Source: Pigmentiphaga litoralis
GTDB taxonomy: Bacteria > Pseudomonadota > Gammaproteobacteria > Burkholderiales > Burkholderiaceae_B
Assembly (NCBI RefSeq): GCF_013408655.1
Contig: NZ_JACCBP010000001.1
Span: 2,418,001-2,482,000 of the forward strand
Direction of reading: 5' to 3'
Length of the DNA stretch: 64,000 nucleotides
Below the pieces are notes generated by a model. It searched no databases, was not told the origin of the DNA, and was given only the letters and a program-made list of their open reading frames with translations. Shown here piece by piece: positions 51,245 to 59,256 of the stretch. The translations under genes were made by a program, and so were the position numbers. Position 1 is the first letter of the stretch. Each line of letters begins with the position of its first letter.

Positions 51245-52230
51245 GGGCGGGCTCCGTGCAGGGCAGATTCTGGGAAAGGGGAAGTCGAAGCCGGCAACAC
51301 CGCATCGACGTGATCGCAGATGGCGCCGGGGGTCGTGAACCAGATCTCGCCGCGGTCGCGGGCGCGGGCCAGGTGTTCCAGCGCGCGCCGCAGGTGCCGC
51401 AAGCGATAGGGCTGGCCCACCAGATAGGGATGCAAGGCAATGCCCATCACCAGCGATTCGCGGCGCGATTGATGCAGCATCTCGTCGAAGTTGTCGACGA
51501 TCATGCCCGTAAAGTCCTTGGCGTCCATCTGCCGCGCAATGATCATCGGGATGTCGTTCAATTCCTGTGGATAGGGAATGGCCCACAGCGGCTGCCCGCC
51601 CCGCGTACGCATGCGGGTCGGCTGATCGTCATGGCACCAGTTCAGGGTGTAGCGATAGCCGGTCTCGGCCAGCAGGTCGGGGGTCACCGCCGACTCGGCG
51701 ATCCACGGCGACAGCCACCCGGCCGGCGCGCCCGCGCCGCTGGCGGCGATACGATCGCGGCAGTGCTGCAGCAAGGCGCGTTCGTCGGCTTCCGCCATCG
51801 CGCCCTGGTGCACCGAGTTGGTATGGCCATGGCCGATCAATTCGTCGCCGCGCGCCACGCACGCGGCGATCACGTCGGGGCAGTGATCGAAGATCGCGGT
51901 GTTCGCGATCACGCCTGAAGGCAAGCCCAGATCGTCGAACAATTCCAGGCAGCGCCACACGCCGACGCGGTTCCCGTATTCGCGCCAAGAATAATTGAGC
52001 ACATCCGGTTCGCCCAGCGCCGGGCCGATCCGCGCGCCCATGCCTTCGCCAAACGCAAAGTGTTCGATGTTGAAGCCCAGGTAAACCGCCAGCCGCGCGC
52101 CGTTGGGCCACCGGTAGTCAGCACGCTGATGAATCGGCGAATAGTCGAAGCGGTCATGCACGGTCAGCGGGCCATGCGCGGGCGCGGCGTGGACCAAGGC
52201 GCCATTCGGAAACGTGTTCGATGCCGTCAT
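51241..52230 (-). CDS. polysaccharide-deacetylase-fold hydrolase (PuuE allantoinase-like)
   Basis: 329-residue protein of the NodB/CE4 fold, in the subgroup that includes PuuE-type allantoinase and related cyclic-amide hydrolases. It begins RWPNGARLAVYLGFNIEHFAF, where classical deacetylases have a TFDD motif; here no such Asp pair is seen, as in metal-independent PuuE relatives. IGHGHTNSVHQG (residues 121-132) stands at the second motif, AGWLSPW at the third, and ALHPYLVGQPYRL near the end. Classic sugar deacetylation is therefore unlikely; a ring or amide hydrolase role fits better. It is between the SnoaL-like and amidase genes with ATGA overlaps on both sides. Confidence 0.82.
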   Translation of the reverse strand: MTASNTFPNGALVHAAPAHGPLTVHDRFDYSPIHQRADYRWPNGARLAVYLGFNIEHFAFGEGMGARIGPALGEPDVLNYSWREYGNRVGVWRCLELFDDLGLPSGVIANTAIFDHCPDVIAACVARGDELIGHGHTNSVHQGAMAEADERALLQHCRDRIAASGAGAPAGWLSPWIAESAVTPDLLAETGYRYTLNWCHDDQPTRMRTRGGQPLWAIPYPQELNDIPMIIARQMDAKDFTGMIVDNFDEMLHQSRRESLVMGIALHPYLVGQPYRLRHLRRALEHLARARDRGEIWFTTPGAICDHVDAVLPASTSPFPESALHGARP

Positions 52231-52655
52231 AGCGCCGCCAGTCCTGCACGCACCATCAGCCATTCGGCGCTGTCGTTCCACACGTCCATCTGCACGATCA
52301 GGCCGTCCTTGATCACATAGCGGTCCACGTACCGGTTGCCTTCGAAGGGCGTGCCATCCAGCCATTCGCCATACAGCGTGCCGCGGTTATAGACCACCGC
52401 ATGCGCATCGGTTGCGCCTGCCACGACCTCGGTCGCCTCGAAGCGTTTCTTGACCCACTTGTAGCGGCTGGCATTGAAGGCCGCGCATTCGGCCGGGTCG
52501 CGCATGGCGCGGCCGCCGGTGAACCGGATCGCCAGATCGGGCGCAACGAATCGCCGCGCGCCCTCGGGATCCGGCTTCATCAGGATGGTCAGATAGGTGT
52601 CGACGAGGACTGCCGGGTCCTGGACCTCGGGTGTCGATGATGGTGCGCCATGCAT
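52227..52655 (-). CDS. SnoaL/NTF2-like protein
   Basis: 142-residue nuclear-transport-factor-2-like protein of the SnoaL type. RFVAPDLAIRFTGGRAMRD, the ALA-type cone-shaped fold strands, and YVDRYVIKDGLIVQMDVWND are typical. Such small proteins are isomerases, dehydratases or ligand-binding proteins. AAAGGAG precedes the ATG at 52655. First gene of the operon with the PuuE-like hydrolase, amidase and GntR regulator; its role is unknown. Divergent from the branched-chain-type importer. Confidence 0.85.
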   Translation of the reverse strand: MHGAPSSTPEVQDPAVLVDTYLTILMKPDPEGARRFVAPDLAIRFTGGRAMRDPAECAAFNASRYKWVKKRFEATEVVAGATDAHAVVYNRGTLYGEWLDGTPFEGNRYVDRYVIKDGLIVQMDVWNDSAEWLMVRAGLAAL

Positions 52656-52688
52656 GCTTTTCTCCTTTTTCCGCACCGTAACCGTGCA

Positions 52689-52753
52689 TTTATTGGTGCG
52701 GATCAGTTTATTGGATTGTCGGCAAAAAATTTGAATTCTTGCTGGCAAAAAAT
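52689..52753. promoter_or_regulatory. AT-rich divergent promoter with two pairs of direct repeats
   Basis: The 206-base gap between the SnoaL-like and solute-binding-protein genes is AT-rich compared with its surroundings. TTTATTGG occurs at 52689 and 52707 (18 bases apart), and GGCAAAAAAT at 52721 and 52744 (23 bases apart). These are candidates for the GntR regulator's sites or for promoter elements of both operons. Confidence 0.5.
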
Positions 52754-52861
52754 GGCTTTTCGACGGGGCGGACACACCGCCGCGCGCCGGACTTGGCACA
52801 GCCCTTGCATAAGGCATGCCAGCACTTCCCGATCATCCACTCACCTCATTGAGGAATCACC

Positions 52862-54046
52862 ATGACTCAGCTTTCGCGCCGCACCCTGCTTTCCGTTGCC
52901 GTCGCCCTGGTCGGCATCGGCGCCTCCTCCGGCGCGTTCGCCGCCGACCCGATCAAGATCGGCCTGGTCACCGCCCTGTCAGGCCAATCGGCCCTGGCCG
53001 GCGAAGCGCTGACGCGCGGCATGCAGGTCGCGATCGACGAGATCAATGCCAAGGGTGGCCTGCTGGGCGGCCGCAAGCTGACGCTGGTGCGCCGTGACGA
53101 TGAAGGCAACCCTGCCAAGGGCGTGGTGGCCGCGCGCGAACTGATCTTCAAGGAAAAGGTGGCAGTCATTTTCGGCGGGCTGGATACGCCGGTGTCCATG
53201 GCCATCGTGCCGCTTGCGAACCAGAGCAAGGTGCCCTTCATGGGACCCTGGGCGGCTGGCACGGCCATCACGCAGAATGGCGCGAATCCGAACTATGCGT
53301 TCCGCGTTTCGGCCGTGGACGAGACCGTGGACAAGGGCATGGTCGACTACGCACAGAAGACGTTCAAGACGTCCAAGTTCGGTCTGGTCATGATCAACAA
53401 CCCCTGGGGTGAGTCGAACGAAAAGGGCCTGATCGCCGCGCTGGCCGCCAAGGGCATGAAGCCGGTCGGCAGCGAAAAATTCGAAGGCAGCGATGTGGAT
53501 CTGGTACCCCAGCTCACGCGACTGAAGGCCGCCGGTGCAGATACCCTCTTCCTGGTTGGCAACGTCGGCCCGTCGGCCCAGATGGTCAAGTCGCTGGACC
53601 GCATGGGCTGGAAGGTGCCCGTCGTATCGCACTGGGGTCCGGCGGGTGGCCGCTTTACCGAACTGGCCGGCCCCAACGGCAAGATCGTCCACTTCGTGCA
53701 GACCTACAGCTTCTTTGGCAAGCAGTCGCCCACCGGCGAAAAAGTCATCAGCGCACTGAAGGCCAAGTATTCCGACATCAAGGGCCCGAACGACATCAGC
53801 CCGGCCGTGGGCGTGGCCAACGCCTACGACGCCATGCAGCTGACCGCACTGGCGATTGCGCAAGCCAACTCCACGGATGGCGACGCCATCCGCCAGGGCT
53901 ACTACAAGATCGCCAGCTATGACGGCCTGATCAAGTCCTACAAGCAGCCTTTCTCGGCCACGCAACACGACGCACTGACCGAAAACGACTACGTGTGGGC
54001 GCAGTTCATCGACAACCGCATCCTGCCAGTCGGCATGGCCAACTGA
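52862..54046 (+). CDS. branched-chain-type ABC transporter substrate-binding protein
   Basis: 394-residue periplasmic binding protein of the LivJ/LivK type (peripla_BP_6). A twin-Arg-like start (MTQLSRRTLLSVAVAL) with signal cleavage after GAFA precedes DPIKIGLVTALSGQSALAG, then the two-lobe receptor domain to the end. It binds amino acids, amides, urea or aromatics. It is the first gene of the importer operon with LivH and the fused LivMGF protein, and is divergent from the amidase operon, so its ligand may be the amide degraded there. Confidence 0.9.
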   Translation: MTQLSRRTLLSVAVALVGIGASSGAFAADPIKIGLVTALSGQSALAGEALTRGMQVAIDEINAKGGLLGGRKLTLVRRDDEGNPAKGVVAARELIFKEKVAVIFGGLDTPVSMAIVPLANQSKVPFMGPWAAGTAITQNGANPNYAFRVSAVDETVDKGMVDYAQKTFKTSKFGLVMINNPWGESNEKGLIAALAAKGMKPVGSEKFEGSDVDLVPQLTRLKAAGADTLFLVGNVGPSAQMVKSLDRMGWKVPVVSHWGPAGGRFTELAGPNGKIVHFVQTYSFFGKQSPTGEKVISALKAKYSDIKGPNDISPAVGVANAYDAMQLTALAIAQANSTDGDAIRQGYYKIASYDGLIKSYKQPFSATQHDALTENDYVWAQFIDNRILPVGMAN

Positions 54047-54063
54047 CGCTGCGCGGAGACGTC

Positions 54064-54939
54064 ATGCTGCTATCGGCACTTATCAGCGGGCTGGGCCTGG
54101 GAAGCATGTATGGCCTGATGGCCCTCGGCTTCTACATCACCTACGCCGTTTCGGGCACGGTCAATTTCGCGCAGGGCAGTTCGATGATGCTCGGCGCGGT
54201 GCTGTGCTTCTGCTTCGCCCAGACGCTGGGCTGGCCCATGCCGATGGCCATCATGGCGGCGCTGCTGCTGTGCGCGGTGTATGGACTGCTGGTCGAGTTC
54301 ATCGCCGTGCGGCCATTTACCGCGCGCGGCTCCAATGCCTGGTTGATGTCGACGGTGGCCCTGGGCATCGTCCTCGACAACCTCGTCATGCACACCTTCG
54401 GCAAGGAACCGCGCAGCCTGCCGTCCCCCCTGGTGGGCTCGCCGCTGGAAATCGGCGGCGTCAACCTCGGGGTCTATCCGCTGCAATTGCTCATTCCGGT
54501 GCTGGGCCTGGCGCTGGCCGCCGCCCTGCACTTCATCGCGCGGCGCACGCGCTGGGGAACGGCCATGCTGGCGGTGGTCCAGAACCGTGACGCCGCCCGC
54601 CTCATGGGCATCCCGATCACCCGCGCGATTGCCATTGCCTTTGCGCTGTCCACCCTGTTCGCGGGCGTGGCCGGCGTGTTGATCGCGCCGCTCTTCAACG
54701 TCAATTCGGACATGGGCACGTTGTTCGGCCTGAAAGCGTTTGCCGTGGCCATCCTTGGCGGCATCACCAGCGCCTGGGGCGTCATGTTCGCGGGGCTGCT
54801 GTTCGGTCTGGTCGAAGCGCTGATCACCGTCACGCTCGGGTCCGGCTACACGCAGATCATCACGTTCGCGCTGGTGATCGTCGTGCTGGCCGTCCGCCCC
54901 ACTGGCCTGTTCGGCCGCGCCGAGGTGAAGAAAGTATGA
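54064..54939 (+). CDS. livH: branched-chain-type ABC permease LivH
   Basis: 291-residue LivH-type inner-membrane permease with about eight helices. GLGLGSMYGLMALGFYITYAVSG at the N-terminus and NFAQGSSMMLGAVL are typical; RDAARLMGIPITRAIAIAF and GITSAWGVMFAGLLFGLVE follow (quoted parts). The ATG at 54064 has GGAGA upstream. The stop overlaps the LivMGF start (ATGA). It pairs with the LivM part of that fusion to form the translocation pore. Confidence 0.92.
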   Translation: MLLSALISGLGLGSMYGLMALGFYITYAVSGTVNFAQGSSMMLGAVLCFCFAQTLGWPMPMAIMAALLLCAVYGLLVEFIAVRPFTARGSNAWLMSTVALGIVLDNLVMHTFGKEPRSLPSPLVGSPLEIGGVNLGVYPLQLLIPVLGLALAAALHFIARRTRWGTAMLAVVQNRDAARLMGIPITRAIAIAFALSTLFAGVAGVLIAPLFNVNSDMGTLFGLKAFAVAILGGITSAWGVMFAGLLFGLVEALITVTLGSGYTQIITFALVIVVLAVRPTGLFGRAEVKKV

Positions 54940-57434
54940 ACCGCCTGTCCATCCCCCTTGCGCTGCTGATCGCGGCGGGCGCGATTGCGCTGGCGCTCAC
55001 GGTCAACAGCTACTACGTGTTCGTGCTCGCCAACGTGGCGCTGATCGCCATCGTCGGCATCGGGCTCAATGTCTTGCTGGGCCTGACCGGCCAGGTCTCG
55101 TTCGGCCACATTGGTTTCTATGCGATCGGCGCGTATGCGGTCGCGATCCTGACCAGCAAGGCCGGCTGGAGTTTCTGGGCGGCCTGGCCCGTGGGCGCCC
55201 TGATCGCGGGCTTGCTGGGCGCCTTGCTGGCGCTGCCGGCCTTGCGCGTGAAGGGCCCTTACCTGGCCATGATCACCATTGCGTTCAGCTTCATCGTGCA
55301 GCACGGCGCGGTCGAAATGCGCAGCCTGACCGGTGGCCAGAACGGCATCATGAACATTGGCGCGCCCTCGTTCGGCGGTGTCATCGGCACCGAACAAGGC
55401 GTGGCCATTCTGGCCATCATCTCGACGCTGGTGTTGCTCGGCGCGTATGCGCTGCTGTCGCGCGGCACCTGGGGCGCCGCCATGCGCGCCGTCAAGGACA
55501 GCGAAATCGCGGCCGAGTCGATCGGCCTCAGCCCGCTGGTCGTCAAGACGGTGGCGTTCGCGGTCTCGGCCTTGCTGGCCGGTCTCGCGGGCGGACTGTT
55601 CGCGCCGCTGTCAGGCTTCGTGACGCCCGACACCTTCAGCTTCATGCAGTCGATCCTGTTCGTGCTGGTGGTCATCATCGGTGGCGCCGGATCGATCGCC
55701 GGACCGGTGATCGGCGCGGCCATCGTCGGCGTGCTGCCCGAAGTCCTGTCCAGCCTGGAAGACTATCGCCTGTTGTTCTTCGGCGGCCTGTTGCTGCTGG
55801 TGTTGTGGATTGCGCCCGAAGGCGTCATGGGCCTGCTGCGCAAGCTGGCCGCCAAGGTGCGCGCCACGCCGCGTGCAGGGTTGCGCGGTGCGGCGTCCAG
55901 TACGGCGCCCGCCCCGGCGTCCCCCATTGCGGCCCGTGCCCGCGGGGTGCTCCATGCTCGCGAATTGGGCATGACCTTCGGAGGGGTGCGAGCCGTCAGT
56001 GGATTGAGTTTCGATGTGCCTGCCGGCGCGGTCACCAGCCTGATCGGCCCGAACGGTGCAGGCAAGACGACCGCATTGAACATGCTCAGCGGCTTCTATC
56101 GGCCCACGGCCGGCGGCTTCGCGCTGGGCGATCGCAGCCTGCAGGCCACCGCCGCCTTCCGTATCGCGCGGCATGGCGTGGCCCGCACCTATCAGACCTC
56201 GCAACTGTTCGGCAGCCTGAGCGTGGAAGACAACGTCGCGCTGGCGTTGAATCGCGGCGTGCTGGGCGGCCTGCTCGGGGCACGGCGCTTCGCGTCGCCC
56301 TTCGTGCGGGCGCGCAGCCGGCAATTGCTGGACTACTGCGGCTATCGCGGATCGGTCGACACGCCGGCGGCGGACCTGGCCCATGTGGATCGCCGCCTGG
56401 TCGAGATTGCCCGTGCCCTGGCGACCGATCCGGACGTGCTGTTGCTGGACGAACCTGCGGCCGGCTTGTCGCGCGAAGACAAGGAACGCCTGGCGACCCT
56501 GCTCCGCCAGATCGCCGGCGCAGGCCTGGGCGTGGTGGTGGTCGAGCACGACATGGCGCTGGTCATGGCGATCTCGGATCAGATCGTCGTGCTGGATGCC
56601 GGCCAGCGCCTGGCCGTCGGCACGCCGGCGCAGATCCAGCAGGATCCGGCCGTACGCCAGGCCTACCTGGGCGAATCGCTGGTCGCCGCCGATCAGGCCC
56701 CCAAGGCACGCGATGCGCTGGTCGGCCCGACCCTGCTGGGCGTGGATGATCTGGTGGCTGGCTACGGCGCCGAACCGGTGCTGCACGGCATCAGCCTGCA
56801 GGTCAAACGTGGCGAGATGGTCGCGCTGCTCGGGGCTAACGGCGCGGGCAAATCGACGCTGATGCGCACGCTGTCGGGTCTGCATCGTTCGGTATCGGGC
56901 GGTCTGCACCTGGACGGCAACAGCCTGGAACACAAGCCGGCCGAAGCCGTGGTGGGACTGGGCCTAGTGCTGGTGCCCGAAGGCCGGCAGGTCTTCAGTG
57001 AACTGACGGTTCTGGACAACATCCGGCTGGGCGCCTTCCTGCATCCCGACAACATCGATGCCCGCGTGGAAGAGATGCTGACGCGTTTCCCGCGCCTGCG
57101 CGAGCGGCTGCATCAACGCGCCGGCCTGCTGTCGGGCGGCGAGCAGCAGATGCTGGCCGTGGCGCGCGGGCTGATGGCCAAGCCCCGCATCCTGCTGCTC
57201 GACGAACCGTCGCTGGGCCTGGCGCCCAAGGTCATCGCCGAACTGTTCGCTGCGCTGGACCAGCTGCGGCAAGAGAACATGACCATCCTGCTGGTGGACC
57301 AGATGGCGGCCCTGGCGCTGGCCCTTGCCGACCGTGCCTATGTCATCGAAGGCGGACGGGTGGTTGCCCAAGGCACCGCCGCCGAGATTGCCGCCAACGA
57401 CGATCTGGCCAAGGCGTATCTGGGCGGCCACTGA
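54936..57434 (+). CDS. fused LivM-LivG-LivF ABC transporter protein
   Basis: 832-residue single polypeptide joining three Liv subunits. Residues 1-300 are a LivM-type permease (about nine helices), 301-340 a Pro/Ala-rich linker, 341-590 a LivG-type ATPase and 600-832 a LivF-type ATPase. Walker A sites are GPNGAGKTT (371-379) and GANGAGKST (633-641), Walker B lies at 501-507 and 753-758. The LivF half has LSGGE (732-736), but the LivG half has LAHVD (481-485) where LSxGQ is expected. The switch His is His538 in LivG and Gln789 in LivF. So one ATP site is complete and the other is degenerate. No frameshift is seen; the fusion looks genuine. LivM-LivG fusions occur in other genomes; all three together is less usual to me. 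Confidence 0.9.
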   Translation: MNRLSIPLALLIAAGAIALALTVNSYYVFVLANVALIAIVGIGLNVLLGLTGQVSFGHIGFYAIGAYAVAILTSKAGWSFWAAWPVGALIAGLLGALLALPALRVKGPYLAMITIAFSFIVQHGAVEMRSLTGGQNGIMNIGAPSFGGVIGTEQGVAILAIISTLVLLGAYALLSRGTWGAAMRAVKDSEIAAESIGLSPLVVKTVAFAVSALLAGLAGGLFAPLSGFVTPDTFSFMQSILFVLVVIIGGAGSIAGPVIGAAIVGVLPEVLSSLEDYRLLFFGGLLLLVLWIAPEGVMGLLRKLAAKVRATPRAGLRGAASSTAPAPASPIAARARGVLHARELGMTFGGVRAVSGLSFDVPAGAVTSLIGPNGAGKTTALNMLSGFYRPTAGGFALGDRSLQATAAFRIARHGVARTYQTSQLFGSLSVEDNVALALNRGVLGGLLGARRFASPFVRARSRQLLDYCGYRGSVDTPAADLAHVDRRLVEIARALATDPDVLLLDEPAAGLSREDKERLATLLRQIAGAGLGVVVVEHDMALVMAISDQIVVLDAGQRLAVGTPAQIQQDPAVRQAYLGESLVAADQAPKARDALVGPTLLGVDDLVAGYGAEPVLHGISLQVKRGEMVALLGANGAGKSTLMRTLSGLHRSVSGGLHLDGNSLEHKPAEAVVGLGLVLVPEGRQVFSELTVLDNIRLGAFLHPDNIDARVEEMLTRFPRLRERLHQRAGLLSGGEQQMLAVARGLMAKPRILLLDEPSLGLAPKVIAELFAALDQLRQENMTILLVDQMAALALALADRAYVIEGGRVVAQGTAAEIAANDDLAKAYLGGH

Positions 57435-57460
57435 ACCCCTTGCCCTGCGGTGCCGATCGC

Positions 57461-57496
57461 GGGGAGGTGCCCCGCGCGGCACCTCCCCTTTATTTT
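57461..57496 (+). terminator. Rho-independent terminator after the importer operon
   Basis: Perfect 11-bp stem GGGGAGGTGCC (57461-57471) with GGCACCTCCCC (57478-57488), loop of 6, then TTTATTTT. It lies 27 bases after the LivMGF stop and just before the oxygenase gene, so that gene needs its own promoter or read-through. Confidence 0.95.
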
Positions 57497-57510
57497 CGAT
57501 CGGAGGCGTC

Positions 57511-58497
57511 ATGCCCTTGCTTCACGTTCCCATCATCGACATCGAACCCTTTCTGCAAGGTGACGACCGCGCAAAACGCGCCGTGGCTGCCGAGGTAGAC
57601 CGCGCCTGTCGCGATATCGGTTTCCTGATCATTTCCGGTCACGGCGTCGCGCCCGAATTGCTGGCCAGGATGCGCGCCGTATCCAACGCGTTCTTCGATT
57701 TGCCCATGCCGGACAAGCTGAGGGTCGCGCAACCTGCCAAGGACGTCACCCGCGGCTATATCGGTATCGAGCAGGAATCGGTCGGCCGGTCGCGCGACGC
57801 CACCGCCACGGCGGGTGACCTGAACGAAAGCCTGATGATCGGCCCCGTCGATGCGGTGGACCCGGCCTACGCGGCAGCGCCCGCCGCCGGCAAACATTTC
57901 GCGCCCAACTTGTGGCCCGAGGCGCCCGCCGAATTGCGCGACACCTTCAGCACCTACTACCGGGAGATGGGCCAGTTGGCGACGCAGCTGATGCGCATCT
58001 TTGCGCTGGGCCTGGGGCTGGACGAACACCACTTCGATACGTCGGTGGACAAGCACATCAGCCGGCTGCGGGTGCGCAACTACCCGGCGCAGTCCGAGAC
58101 CCCGGTACCCGGCCAGATCCGCGCAGGTGCGCATTCCGATTACGGCAGCCTGACCATCCTGGCAACCGAAGACAAACCCGGCGGCCTGCAGGTGTTCAAT
58201 GCCGCGGGCGAGTGGGTCGATGTGCCCATCGTGCCCGACTGTTTCATCATCAATATCGGCGACCTGATGGCGCGCTGGACCAACGACGCCTGGGTGTCGA
58301 CCCTGCATCGCGTCGTCAATCCGCCCGCCGACGCGGGCGCGGCCAGCCGTCGCCTGTCAGTGGTGTTTTTCCATAACCCCAACTACGACGCCGAGATCCG
58401 CTGCATTCCGACTTGCACGGGCGACGCGCCCAAGTATCCGGCCACGACCTCGGGCGAACATTTGCGCACCCTGTTCGTGGCGACGCAGAACGCGTGA
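57511..58497 (+). CDS. isopenicillin-N-synthase-like 2-oxoglutarate/Fe(II) oxygenase
   Basis: 328-residue member of the isopenicillin N synthase/2-oxoglutarate-Fe(II) dioxygenase family. The iron ligands are His208 and Asp210 (GAHSDYGSL) and His266 (TLHRVVNPP); Arg281-x-Ser283 (RRLSVVFF) binds the cosubstrate carboxylate. The N-terminal DIGFLIISGHGV is typical. The ATG follows CGGAGG. It probably hydroxylates or otherwise oxidises a small molecule, perhaps the importer ligand. A strong terminator separates it from the importer operon. Confidence 0.92.
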   Translation: MPLLHVPIIDIEPFLQGDDRAKRAVAAEVDRACRDIGFLIISGHGVAPELLARMRAVSNAFFDLPMPDKLRVAQPAKDVTRGYIGIEQESVGRSRDATATAGDLNESLMIGPVDAVDPAYAAAPAAGKHFAPNLWPEAPAELRDTFSTYYREMGQLATQLMRIFALGLGLDEHHFDTSVDKHISRLRVRNYPAQSETPVPGQIRAGAHSDYGSLTILATEDKPGGLQVFNAAGEWVDVPIVPDCFIINIGDLMARWTNDAWVSTLHRVVNPPADAGAASRRLSVVFFHNPNYDAEIRCIPTCTGDAPKYPATTSGEHLRTLFVATQNA

Positions 58498-58597
58498 CGA
58501 CATAGCCCAAGGCGGGTGCGAGCCGCCGGCATTGCCTGCCACCCGCCCGCCTGGTATATCGTTGACGCTTTCCACCAGTTCCGTTCAGAGCGCCCGC

Positions 58598-59158
58598 ATG
58601 ACTTCAGCCCCTTCCCTCCTCGTCCGTGACGCGACCGAAATCGACCTTGCCGCCATCGAAGCCATCTACCGGCCCTACGTGCTGACGAACCTGGCCACCT
58701 TCGAAGAGATCCCGCCGTCGATCGACGAACTGAGCCGGCGGCTGGCCACGGTGCGCGCGCTGGGCCTGCCCTATCTGGTCGCGGAACGGGATGGTCAGGT
58801 CGTGGGCTACTGCTACGCCAACACCTACCGCGCGCGGCCGGCGTATCGCAACACGATCGAGGATTCGGTCTACCTGGCCGACGGGATGGGCGGGCAAGGC
58901 ATCGGCCGGGCATTGTTGAGCACGCTCATCGAACGCTGCGCCCAAGGCGGATGGCGCCAGATGGTCGCCGTGATCGGCGACAGCGCCAACACCGCATCGG
59001 TCGGCCTGCACCGCAGCCTGGGCTTCGAGATGATCGGCACCATGCCCGCGGTAGGCTTCAAACTGGGCCGCTGGGTCGACACCGTCATCATGCAACGCCC
59101 GCTCGGCCCCGGCGGCGACGAACCGCCAGAACCGCTGAAGACGCAGCAACAGAGCTGA
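58598..59158 (+). CDS. GNAT N-acetyltransferase (phosphinothricin-acetyltransferase-like)
   Basis: 186-residue GNAT enzyme with the phosphinothricin/methionine-sulfoximine acetyltransferase pattern. The start LLVRDATEIDLAAIEAIYRPYV, EDSVYLADGMGGQGIGRALL (acetyl-CoA loop) and SVGLHRSLGFEMIGTMPAVGFKLGRWVDTV are diagnostic (quoted in parts). It acetylates amino groups of phosphinothricin-like or other amino acids. I use the ATG at 58598. Its 3' side ends in a Burkholderiales-style repeat before msrA. Confidence 0.9.
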   Translation: MTSAPSLLVRDATEIDLAAIEAIYRPYVLTNLATFEEIPPSIDELSRRLATVRALGLPYLVAERDGQVVGYCYANTYRARPAYRNTIEDSVYLADGMGGQGIGRALLSTLIERCAQGGWRQMVAVIGDSANTASVGLHRSLGFEMIGTMPAVGFKLGRWVDTVIMQRPLGPGGDEPPEPLKTQQQS

Positions 59159-59190
59159 GCGCACGCGTCGGCACCAAGCGCCGGGACACA

Positions 59191-59256
59191 GCGGATCCGG
59201 CTCCGCCGGTCCGCCAGTGTCGCCCCCGGGGGAGGCGCAAAGCGCCTAGGGGGGGC
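59191..59256. repeat. GC-rich intergenic repeat with hairpin
   Basis: Between the convergent GNAT and msrA genes: a GGATCCGGCTCCGCC stretch, then GCCCCC (59222-59227), the stem-loop AGGCGC-AAA-GCGCCT (59233-59247), then a G run closing with GC (59249-59256). Closely similar GCCCCC...GGCGC hairpins recur in intergenic gaps of Burkholderiales genomes as I remember them. It may serve as a bidirectional terminator. Single copy within this window. Confidence 0.5.

Noticed and set aside
55611..56933. Long minus-strand frame opposite the LivMGF gene
   Set aside because: Shadow of the fused transporter gene; His/Gln/Arg-rich and without family features.
54936..57434. The LivM-LivG-LivF fusion as an artefact of a lost stop codon or frameshift
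   Set aside because: The linker reads through in one frame with a natural Pro/Ala-rich composition and all three domains are full length, so a genuine fusion is more likely.
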